Positions 24,777 through 32,449 of a stretch of DNA of 37,597 nt are shown in pieces. Numbering within the stretch: position 1 is the first letter of the stretch; each line of letters opens with the position of its first letter. Under the pieces are notes generated by a model, which searched no databases, was not told the DNA's origin, and was given only the letters and a program-made list of their open reading frames with translations. Origin of the DNA: Alphaproteobacteria bacterium (lineage in GTDB: Bacteria; Bacteroidota; Bacteroidia; Bacteroidales; FEN-979). The translations under genes were made by a program, and so were the position numbers. Location: positions 1 through 37,597 of the forward strand of contig SACF01000043.1 in assembly GCA_009928665.1 (NCBI GenBank). The letters run 5' to 3'.

Positions 24777-27700
24777 ATGAAAAAAAGTATGTTATTTATT
24801 GCGGCCCTGCTGAGCTGTACCCTGTTATTCGCCCAGGAAGAGGCACGGCTGTTGCGGTTTCCGGCCATTCACGGCGACCAGATTGTATTCACCTATGCCG
24901 GTGATCTTTACAAGGTCGATAAGGCCGGCGGCATTGCCCAAAAGCTGACCAACGACGCCGATGGCTATGAAATGTTCGCCCGCTTCTCTCCCGATGGCAA
25001 GCAGATCGCCTTCACCGCCCAGTACGACGGGAACACCGAGGTTTACCTGATGCCTTCAGTTGGCGGGGCGCCAAAACGACTCACCTACACGGCCACCCTC
25101 GGGCGTGACGACATCAGCGACCGGATGGGCCCCAACAACATCGTGATGACCTGGAAGGACAACTCCAACATCGTTTATCGGTCGCGTAAACAAAGTTTCA
25201 ACGATTTTAAAGGACAGCTTTTTATCGTCAATGTGAATGGCGGTCTTTCCGAAGAGTTGCCGCTTCCCTGCGGCGGTTTCTGTTCATTTTCGCCTGATCA
25301 GTCCAAGCTGGCCTATAACAGGGTGTTTCGTGAATTCCGTACCTGGAAACATTACCAGGGCGGCATGGCCGATGATATCTGGATCTATGATTTTAAAACC
25401 AAACAGACCGAAAATATCACCGGGAATAAATTTCAGGACATGTTTCCCATGTGGAACGGCGACAAGATCTATTTTGTTTCAGAACGGGAGTGTCCCACCA
25501 ATTTATATTGTTACGACCTGAAGACCCGGGAGACTAAAAAAGTGACCGATTTCAAAGAATACGATATAAAATTCCCGTCGCTGGGCAATACCGGCGTGGT
25601 CTTTGAGAACGGGGGATACATCTATCTCTATGATTTTTCTACGCAAAAAACCCAAAAGGTGACTATCCGGATTGCAAATGATATGTTGTCGGGGCGCGAC
25701 CGCCTGAGGGATGCCGGGAAATTCATCAACACATTCTCCTTGGCTCCCGACGGAAAACGGCTGGCATTCGGGGCCCGCGGCGATGTATGGACGGTTCCGG
25801 CCAAAAGCGGCATCACCAAAAACCTGACGCAGACTCCCGGCATCCATGAACGGGAAGTGGCATGGTCGCCCGACGGGCAATATGTTGCCTATATTTCGGA
25901 TCGCACCGGCGAAGATGAGATTTTCATCCAGAAACAGGACGGATTATCCGATCCCGTTCAGCTCACGAAAAACGGCGACACCTATAAATTTACCATGATC
26001 TGGTCGCCTGACAGCAAAAAACTTTTATGGTCCGATAAGCTGCTCCACCTCCAGTATATTGATATCGACAGTAAAGAAGTGACTCTGGTCGAAACTGCAA
26101 AAAACTGGGAGTTTACCGACTTTAACTGGTCGCCCAACAGCAAATGGATCGTTTATACCTATCCTGAACGCCGGGTTGCATCCCGAATTTATCTCTATGA
26201 AATTTCTTCAAAAACGAAAACTCCGGTCACCGACACCTGGTATGATTCCGGCGACGGATGTTTCAGCAGTGATGGAAAGTACCTGTTTTTCACTTCCAAC
26301 CGCGATTTTAATCCGACCTACAGTTGGACCGAATGGAACCACGTGTACACCGATATGTCGAAGATCTATTTCGTGACCCTGGCCAAGGCCACCCCGAATC
26401 CGTTTGCACCGGAAAATGATGAAGTGACGGTTAAAAAGGATGAAGCAAAGAAGGAAGAAGGAAAGAAGGATGAAGGCAAGAAGGAGGAAGGGAAAAAGGA
26501 TAAAGTGGATGACAAAAAAGATGTAGTTATTGACCTTGACGGGATTATCGGCCGGATCGTGGGATTACCGGTAGATGCCGGCACCTATTTCAACCTGAAT
26601 TGCGTCGGCGACAATGTTTATTACATCAAAGCAGGACGCGGAGGAAGGCAGGGTGGACTGATGACCTATAATCTGAAAGATCAGAAAGAGACCCAACTGG
26701 GTGATTTCGGCACTTATGAGATCTCTGCCGACCGGAAAAAGATGGTCGTGGCCTCATCGGGAAAGTTTGGAGTCATTGATCTTCCAAAAGGTAAAGTTGA
26801 TGTGAAGGACTGGGCCGATTTGTCGGACATGAAGCTGGTCGTCGATTTCAAGGCCGAGTGGACGCAGATATACAATGAGTCGTGGCGGCAGATGAAATAT
26901 TTCCTTTATGCGCCAAACATGCATGGCGCCGACTGGCCCGCCATCCGGGATAGATATGCCGCATTGCTGCCCTATGTCAATAACCGCAACGATCTGAACT
27001 ATGTGATCGGTGAAATGGTCGGAGAGATCAGCATCGGGCATTCCTATGTGGGTGGCGGCGACAAACCCGAACCCCGCAGGATCAAGCTGGGGTTATTGGG
27101 AGCTAAAATCAGCCGCGATGCTTCAGGATATTACCGGATCGATCAAATTCTGAAGGGCGAGAACTGGACAAAAAACACCCGGTCGCCGCTAACCGAACTG
27201 GGCGTCGATGTTAAGGAGGGTGATCTGATCCTGGCCGTCAACGGAAAATCGACCCGGGATCTGAAGGACTTTAATGAGGCGATGGTTAACCGGGCCGATC
27301 AGCAGGTAGAGTTGACAGTGAATGCAACGCCCTCGGAGACCGGTGCGCGTAAGACGATTGTCGTTCCGGTTGACGATGAAGCCCAGCTTTATTACTATAA
27401 CTGGGTCGCTGAAAATACCCGGAAGGTCAGCGAAGCCACGAACGGCGAGGTGGGATACATTCACATTCCCGACATGAGCCCGGCCGGTCTGAACGAATTT
27501 GTGAAACATTTCTATCCCCAACTGAATAAGCGGGCCCTGATCATCGACGACCGCGGTAACGGCGGCGGGAATGTTTCTCCCATGATTATCGAAAGGCTCA
27601 ACCGCGAGATGACCATGATGACGATGGCCCGCAACACCGACGCAGCTCCCGGCAGGCTGGAAATGCAATGGGGGCCGAAATGCATCCTGATCGATAACTA

Positions 27701-28052
27701 CTCGGCTTCCGACGGCGATCTGTTTCCCTATCAATTCAAGAAACTCAAGATCGGGAAAGCAATCGGAAAAAGAACCTGGGGCGGTGTGGTCGGAATCAGG
27801 GGCACACTGCCATTCATCGACGGCGGACAGTTAATGCGGCCGGAATTTGCGCCCTACGACACGGAAGGTAAAAACTGGATCATCGAAGGATATGGCGTTG
27901 ATCCCGATATTGAAGTCGATAATGATCCTGCACGGGAATACGCGGGCGAAGATCAGCAACTCAACAAAGCCATTGAGCTGATGAAGGAAGAGCTGAAAAG
28001 CTGGCCGAAAGAATTCCCGGGAATGCCTCCTTTCCCCGATAAAACAAAATAA
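24777..28052 (+). CDS. Tricorn-type S41 family protease, periplasmic
   Basis: The 1091-residue protein has a signal peptide (MKKSMLFIAALLSCTLLFAQ). Two PD40-type beta-propeller regions follow (about 25-550 and 580-690; SPDGKQIAFTAQYDG, SPDGQYVAYISDRTG). Between them is a Lys/Glu/Asp/Gly-rich linker (about 553-582). The C1 region has GHSYVGGG (about 750, catalytic His position of Tricorn). A PDZ domain (about 765-865) and the S41 catalytic domain come next: RGNGGGN at about 925, SASDGD with the nucleophilic Ser at about 978, RTWGGVVGI, and EGYGVDPD with the conserved Glu near 1036. It probably degrades oligopeptides in the periplasm. A good intrinsic terminator follows at 28089-28119. Confidence 0.92.
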   Translation: MKKSMLFIAALLSCTLLFAQEEARLLRFPAIHGDQIVFTYAGDLYKVDKAGGIAQKLTNDADGYEMFARFSPDGKQIAFTAQYDGNTEVYLMPSVGGAPKRLTYTATLGRDDISDRMGPNNIVMTWKDNSNIVYRSRKQSFNDFKGQLFIVNVNGGLSEELPLPCGGFCSFSPDQSKLAYNRVFREFRTWKHYQGGMADDIWIYDFKTKQTENITGNKFQDMFPMWNGDKIYFVSERECPTNLYCYDLKTRETKKVTDFKEYDIKFPSLGNTGVVFENGGYIYLYDFSTQKTQKVTIRIANDMLSGRDRLRDAGKFINTFSLAPDGKRLAFGARGDVWTVPAKSGITKNLTQTPGIHEREVAWSPDGQYVAYISDRTGEDEIFIQKQDGLSDPVQLTKNGDTYKFTMIWSPDSKKLLWSDKLLHLQYIDIDSKEVTLVETAKNWEFTDFNWSPNSKWIVYTYPERRVASRIYLYEISSKTKTPVTDTWYDSGDGCFSSDGKYLFFTSNRDFNPTYSWTEWNHVYTDMSKIYFVTLAKATPNPFAPENDEVTVKKDEAKKEEGKKDEGKKEEGKKDKVDDKKDVVIDLDGIIGRIVGLPVDAGTYFNLNCVGDNVYYIKAGRGGRQGGLMTYNLKDQKETQLGDFGTYEISADRKKMVVASSGKFGVIDLPKGKVDVKDWADLSDMKLVVDFKAEWTQIYNESWRQMKYFLYAPNMHGADWPAIRDRYAALLPYVNNRNDLNYVIGEMVGEISIGHSYVGGGDKPEPRRIKLGLLGAKISRDASGYYRIDQILKGENWTKNTRSPLTELGVDVKEGDLILAVNGKSTRDLKDFNEAMVNRADQQVELTVNATPSETGARKTIVVPVDDEAQLYYYNWVAENTRKVSEATNGEVGYIHIPDMSPAGLNEFVKHFYPQLNKRALIIDDRGNGGGNVSPMIIERLNREMTMMTMARNTDAAPGRLEMQWGPKCILIDNYSASDGDLFPYQFKKLKIGKAIGKRTWGGVVGIRGTLPFIDGGQLMRPEFAPYDTEGKNWIIEGYGVDPDIEVDNDPAREYAGEDQQLNKAIELMKEELKSWPKEFPGMPPFPDKTK

Positions 28053-28088
28053 CCCATCAGGAGAAATCAATATGATTTAGTTCTAATG

Positions 28089-28119
28089 GAAGGCGGCTCA
28101 ACAGGCCGCCTTCTTCTTT
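28089..28119 (+). terminator. intrinsic terminator of the S41 protease gene
   Basis: The stem GAAGGCGG/CCGCCTTC (28089-28096 with 28106-28113) with a 9-base loop is followed by the pyrimidine tract TTCTTT. It is 36 bases after the stop codon. Confidence 0.75.
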
Positions 28120-28204
28120 GATATTGCAGGCTGTTCTGATCGCAATACCGGAAGGGGGTTTTAACGCGTCGTTTTTCTTTTCCGGGAAGTGACATTCTTT
28201 TAAT

Positions 28205-28212
28205 TAATTTTA
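28205..28212 (+). promoter_or_regulatory. putative -7 element TAATTTTA of the glycosyltransferase gene
   Basis: TAATTTTA differs from TAnnTTTG at one position and lies 18 bases before the ATG. A T-rich stretch at 28172-28181 is near the -33 position. Confidence 0.35.
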
Positions 28213-28230
28213 CCGCGAAAAAGTCGCACA

Positions 28231-30324
28231 ATGCTGAATTCGAGGAACCGGTTTCAGATTGATCACATCCTGATCATATTGATCTTACTGGCCGGAACAG
28301 CGCTTCGCCTTTATCGGCTCCCCGATATCCCGTTCACACACGATGAGTTTTCCGCCATCATCCGGGCGCAGTACGGCACCTTCGGTGACCTGATTGAGAA
28401 AGGAGTGAAGATCGACGGTCACCCGGCCGGCGTACAGGTCTTCATCTGGTTGCTGATCAAATGGTTCGGCGTATCGGTCATCGCTTTGAAACTTCCCTTT
28501 ATCCTCTTCGGACTTCTATCAGTCTGGTTGGTTTACCTGATCGGAAAGGAGTGGTTCAATTCTACAGTAGGACTAACCTCAGCGGCATTTGTCTCCTTCC
28601 TGCAGTTCCCGGTGATATACAGTCAGATTGCACGTCCCTATTCCAGCGGGCTGTTTTTCACACTTTTACTGGTCTGGTTCTGGACCCGGGCTTTGTTCCG
28701 CCCCGAACGGAAATCGTTGCTGAACCTGGCAGGATTCACGGTAGCCGGCGCTCTGTGCGCTTATAACCACCACTTCAGCATGCTGTTTGCCGCAATGGTT
28801 GGGATCACCGGACTGTTCTTTTGTAACCGCAAGAGGCTGCTGCCATACCTGGTCGCGTGTGCCATGGTCATCGTGCTTTACCTTCCCCACCTGCCCATCT
28901 TTTTTTACCAGCTCGGTGTCGGTGGTATCGAAGGGTGGCTCCGGAAGCCGAGATTCGATTTCATCACCGACTTCATCCAGTACATTTTCCATTTTTCGGT
29001 ATTCCTCTACCTGTTGATCTTCCTGCTCGTCAGTTTGTCATTATATTGGTATTCCGATCGACCGAAGATCCGGATCCGGTTTGTATTGATCTCTGCAACG
29101 TGGTTCCTGCTGCCCTTCCTGATCGGTTATCTTTATTCCACCTTCAGAAGTTCCGTTTTACAATATTCGGTGCTCATCTTTTCATTCCCCTACCTGTTGT
29201 TCATCCCCCTCTCCCTTTTCAAAACCGAAAAGCCGTTGCATCAGGCAGTATTGGTAGCGTTGATTGCGGTGATTGTGATCCCGTCGCTGATCTTTGAAAG
29301 GCGTCATTATGATCTTTTTTACAAATCCCCCTACCGGGAAATGGTGGTGGAAGCAAAAAAAGCCGTCGACTCGCTGGGAGCCGCTAATTGTCTGGTAATT
29401 CTCGACACCCGCCGGGAGATCAATCCGTACTATCTTGAAAGTCTTGATTGCGGCGACCTACCGTTCCTGTATGCCGATTCGGCCGGAACCCGGGGAAAAT
29501 TACTTTCGCTGCTCGACTCGTGCAACCGGCCCTGCCTGGTTTACGGATGCCTCTCGGCTGCTCCTTGGGAAAACTATTCCCTGATTCGTTCCCGCTTCCC
29601 CATTCTTCAGGTTCACCGGACTTACGCCGGCGGGGATTTTTACCTGTTTTCCAAAAACGATCCCCGACTGAATACTGACAGCGCCCATCAGAAGAGACAG
29701 CTTCACAGGTTAAATGCCGGCAGTGATTATACCCTGTTTTCCAAAAGTAATTTCCGCACGAATCCTACCAGCCCTCCCGGCAATGAACAGTTTCAAAATG
29801 ACGGAAAGCAGGGACCTCCGCCTGAAGAATATTTTTACACCCTCACCAATAATTTCGAACCCGCTCTGCCCGAATGGGGATGGATCGATCAGGACCAGAT
29901 CACCGATTCGCTGCCTATTGAAGGAAAATATAGTTTTCTGGTCCGGAAAGGCGACGAATTCAGTCCTACCTTTTCTATGCCAATTCGAGACCTGATGCGG
30001 AGTCCCGACGATGTGATCGACATGTCGGTCGACCTGCGGCTTCCCGAGGTATTCCCGGGGGCGTGGCTGGTTATGTCGGTGACGGCAAACGGTAAAGAGG
30101 TTTACTGGAAATCGGTGGCAGTGGCCGACTATTTGAAGTCGGGGCAGCAGGGACGCGCTTACATCTCACTCCGGCTAAGCGACATCGAACTGCGCCACCA
30201 CGGATTGCTCCTTAAGGCCTTCGTGTGGAATCCGATGAAAACGCCCTATCTTTTGGATCAATTTACCATCAAGGTAAGATCAGGGAATCCCGTTATCTAC
30301 GGACTGTACAGGAGGGTTTACTAG
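28231..30324 (+). CDS. GT39/ArnT-like membrane glycosyltransferase
   Basis: The 697-residue protein has a polytopic membrane N-terminal half with about 10 hydrophobic segments (residues 12-370). The first loop has D38-E39 in LPDIPFTHDEFSA, the acidic pair typical of GT39/PMT/ArnT C-type glycosyltransferases using polyprenyl-phosphate donors. YSQIARPYSSGLFF also matches this group. The C-terminal half (about 375-697) is soluble and periplasmic. It includes a diverged 30-residue direct duplication (AGGDFYLFSKN and AGSDYTLFSKS) and a beta-rich end. The acceptor and donor are unknown. It converges on aspA across array R8. Confidence 0.82.
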   Translation: MLNSRNRFQIDHILIILILLAGTALRLYRLPDIPFTHDEFSAIIRAQYGTFGDLIEKGVKIDGHPAGVQVFIWLLIKWFGVSVIALKLPFILFGLLSVWLVYLIGKEWFNSTVGLTSAAFVSFLQFPVIYSQIARPYSSGLFFTLLLVWFWTRALFRPERKSLLNLAGFTVAGALCAYNHHFSMLFAAMVGITGLFFCNRKRLLPYLVACAMVIVLYLPHLPIFFYQLGVGGIEGWLRKPRFDFITDFIQYIFHFSVFLYLLIFLLVSLSLYWYSDRPKIRIRFVLISATWFLLPFLIGYLYSTFRSSVLQYSVLIFSFPYLLFIPLSLFKTEKPLHQAVLVALIAVIVIPSLIFERRHYDLFYKSPYREMVVEAKKAVDSLGAANCLVILDTRREINPYYLESLDCGDLPFLYADSAGTRGKLLSLLDSCNRPCLVYGCLSAAPWENYSLIRSRFPILQVHRTYAGGDFYLFSKNDPRLNTDSAHQKRQLHRLNAGSDYTLFSKSNFRTNPTSPPGNEQFQNDGKQGPPPEEYFYTLTNNFEPALPEWGWIDQDQITDSLPIEGKYSFLVRKGDEFSPTFSMPIRDLMRSPDDVIDMSVDLRLPEVFPGAWLVMSVTANGKEVYWKSVAVADYLKSGQQGRAYISLRLSDIELRHHGLLLKAFVWNPMKTPYLLDQFTIKVRSGNPVIYGLYRRVY
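29608..29787 (+). repeat. diverged in-frame tandem duplication (90-nt period) in the glycosyltransferase gene
   Basis: CCTGTTTTCCAAAA occurs at 29643 and 29733, offset by 90 bases, with matching codons around it: HRTYAGGDFYLFSKNDPR and HRLNAGSDYTLFSKSNFR. The period equals 30 residues and the frame is kept. Confidence 0.75.
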
Positions 30325-30495
30325 AAGAGTGGACAAGAATGGACAATTGACAATTGACAATGGACAATTGATAATGGACAATTGATAATTGAAAATGGAA
30401 AACGGAAAACGGAAAATTGAAGATGTGCTAATGTGCTGATTTGCTGATGTGAAAATTTGAGAATTTTGAGCTTTGAACTTTGAGCTTTAACTTTT
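30325..30495 (-). repeat. modular repeat array R8 (A-E-H-D) between convergent glycosyltransferase and aspA
   Basis: On the plus strand GGACAATTGACAATTGACAATGG units (30341-30390, A) are followed by GAAAATGGAAAACGG words (30391-30418, E), AGATGTGCTAATGTGCTGAT (30421-30440, H-like) and GAATTTTGAGCTTTGAACTTTGAGC (30461-30485, D). Read on the minus strand this is D-H-E-A, the same order as array R3 on the plus strand. The aspA stop codon TAA lies in the D end and the A end faces the glycosyltransferase stop. No gene was seen. Confidence 0.85.
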
Positions 30496-32289
30496 CTCAT
30501 TCTCCTCTCCTTCTTTCTCCAAATCGCTGAGCGTGTACCCGAGTTTCAGCAGGTTCTCGGGAAGCAGCAACTGTTTCAACCGGGCTTCCGGAATGCATTG
30601 AAGTTCACGGTTTGCCGAAAATATGTCAGTTCCCTGCGTTAACATGTATTTTGCCAGATCCGCGGCTTTGTTATAGCCGATCAACGGGATCAGGGCCGTG
30701 GTAACGGCGGGGCTCCGGAACAACATTTCACGGCTTATCGCAGGATGGATGGCCAGTCCGTTGAACAGGTTTGTTTTCAGTGTCTGATCGCAGGCGATGA
30801 GTAGTTTCAGGCTTTCTATAAGGGCATGGCCTATTACAGGCAGGTAGGCATTCAATTCCAGACATCCCTGGGCACACAGTGATGCAATGAGCTGATCGTT
30901 TGCATAGATCTTATGGGCCGCGCTGATCACGAATTCCGGGATCACCGGGTTGATCTTTCCCGGCATGATCGAGCTGCCGACCTGCACGCGTGGGAGTTCC
31001 AGCTGACGGGTTTCGCGTTCCGGGTTTTGCGTTTCGGGGTTCGCGTTTCGCGTTTCGCGTTCCGGGGTTCGCGGTTCGTGGTTCGTGTTAAAGGGTAAGA
31101 GGGTATGAGGGTTTGAGGATTTAACAGGTCCGCTGGTCCAGTTGTCCATATGGCTGTTCACCAGGTCGGAGGCTAAAAGCCGGAGGTCGGAAACCATCTT
31201 TTCGAGGTTCACGGCATGAGATTTAAGAATGGCATGTACTTCGACGAAGGCGTCGAGATTGGAGGTTGCATCGGAAAGATTTTCGCTGCGTGCCAGCGGA
31301 AGTGCGGTGAGGGTCTGCAGGTTCGAAACCACCTCCATGATGAAATAACGGGGCACGCTCAGCCCGGTTCCGATGGCTCCACCGCCCAGGTTCACCAGCT
31401 TGATCCGTTCAAAACACTTTGACACCCGCCACCAGTCGCGCGAAAGCGCCTCGCTGTATGTGCTGAACAACTTCCCGAAGGATGAAGGCACGGCCTCCTG
31501 CATCTGGGTGAAGCCGATACGCAGGTCATTCTGATGGAGGGTCTCATGATGTTCGATCCCGAAACGCAATTCATTGATGGCCTTCTCCAGATCGCCAAGC
31601 AGGAACATTGCGGAGACCCTGAGGGCCGTCGGAATCACATCATTGGTCGATTGAAAAATGTTGGCATCCTCGATGGGATCAATCCGCTGATAGTTTCCGG
31701 GCTCTGTACCGGCTTTTATCAACCCTGCATTGGCAAGAATCTCATTGATGTTCATGTTGATGCTGGTTCCCGCCCCCCCGGAGACCGCAGGAACAATAAA
31801 ATGTTCAAAATACCGCCCCTCTGCCATTTCTGACGCAGCCGCGATCAACAGATTTAAAATTTCCTTTTTCAAAAGAAGTTCTTCCAAACTGTACCCACCC
31901 CGCCACTCGTCCGCCTGTCCGCTTGTTCCATGGTGCTGTGGTGCCGTGGTGCCGTGGTGACTGTTAACATTCTTCTCCTCGTCCATCTGCCCGCTTGTTC
32001 CAAGGTGCTGTGGTGCCGTGGTGCCGTGGTGACTGTTGACATTCTTCTCCTCGGCCACTTGTTCACTGGTCCGCCCGGCCGTTTGTTCAAAATATTTCCT
32101 GATCACTGCCTCAAAATAGTCCCGGGCCGTCAGATAACAAGCCTTTTTGACCAACGCGAGAGCCAGATACCATTCGGCATGAAAAGGGGTCCGGTCGGGA
32201 AAATTATTCCTGGCCCTAAGGGAATGAATGCCGTATAAGGCTTCTTCCGGGACCTGCATTGAGCCTAAAAAATCTGATTCCGTTCGCAT
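30487..32289 (-). CDS. aspA: aspartate ammonia-lyase with two in-frame repeat-derived insertions
   Basis: AspA deaminates aspartate to fumarate reversibly. The 600-residue protein shows the family landmarks MRTESDFLGSMQVPEEALYGIHSLRA (start), GGAGTSINMNINE (about 171-183), QSTNDVIPTALR (213-224), the signature loop GSSIMPGKINPVIPEF (438-453) and a C-terminal domain with GYNKAADLAKYML. NPVIPE favours aspartase over fumarase. The normal family length is about 470. The excess comes from two low-complexity segments, about residues 69-130 and 377-429, neither interrupting the frame. They sit at the N-terminal domain and just before the catalytic loop. The C terminus and stop lie in array R8. Whether the enzyme is active is unknown. 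Confidence 0.88.
   Translation of the reverse strand: MRTESDFLGSMQVPEEALYGIHSLRARNNFPDRTPFHAEWYLALALVKKACYLTARDYFEAVIRKYFEQTAGRTSEQVAEEKNVNSHHGTTAPQHLGTSGQMDEEKNVNSHHGTTAPQHHGTSGQADEWRGGYSLEELLLKKEILNLLIAAASEMAEGRYFEHFIVPAVSGGAGTSINMNINEILANAGLIKAGTEPGNYQRIDPIEDANIFQSTNDVIPTALRVSAMFLLGDLEKAINELRFGIEHHETLHQNDLRIGFTQMQEAVPSSFGKLFSTYSEALSRDWWRVSKCFERIKLVNLGGGAIGTGLSVPRYFIMEVVSNLQTLTALPLARSENLSDATSNLDAFVEVHAILKSHAVNLEKMVSDLRLLASDLVNSHMDNWTSGPVKSSNPHTLLPFNTNHEPRTPERETRNANPETQNPERETRQLELPRVQVGSSIMPGKINPVIPEFVISAAHKIYANDQLIASLCAQGCLELNAYLPVIGHALIESLKLLIACDQTLKTNLFNGLAIHPAISREMLFRSPAVTTALIPLIGYNKAADLAKYMLTQGTDIFSANRELQCIPEARLKQLLLPENLLKLGYTLSDLEKEGEENEKS
31003..31161 (-). repeat. in-frame repeat insertion in aspA just before the catalytic loop
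   Basis: The plus strand has repeated GTTTCGCGTTCCGGG, GGTTCGCGTTTCGCG and GGTTCGTGGTTCGTG words, then AAGAGGGTATGAGGGTTTGA. On the coding strand this gives NHEPRTPERETRNANPETQ and NPERETRQ, charged and Pro-rich (aspA residues about 377-429). Family members go from RLLASSG to the LPxxQxGSS loop with about ten residues between, so roughly 45 residues are extra. Confidence 0.8.
31909..32052 (-). repeat. 72-nt tandem repeat (2 copies) inserted in frame in aspA
   Basis: Two nearly identical 72-base copies (24 codons each) encode EEKNVNSHHGTTAPQHLGTS plus GQMD and the same with H and A changes. Within each copy is a smaller GGTGCCGTGGTGCCGTGGTG sub-repeat. GCTTGTTCCA at 31921 recurs at 31993, giving the 72-base period. 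Flanking bases from about 31900 and to about 32085 are diverged TCCGCTTGTTC-type words. Confidence 0.9.
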
Positions 32290-32449
32290 GGTATATATTT
32301 TTGAGAAGGCTGGATATTCTATGGTTTCCGGTTACAAAGTTTATAAAAAAAACAGACAACCGAAGCATCCGTTTCCGAAAACTAACCCGAAACGATTAGC
32401 AAAGCGAATTTTCCTTACTTTTACGGCATCAACCGGAACTCGGATACTC

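Noticed and set aside
32228..32449. Upstream extension of the IgGFc/PKD protein from the first possible start
   Set aside because: The extension overlaps the aspA coding start on the other strand and would bury the signal peptide about 75 residues inside the protein.
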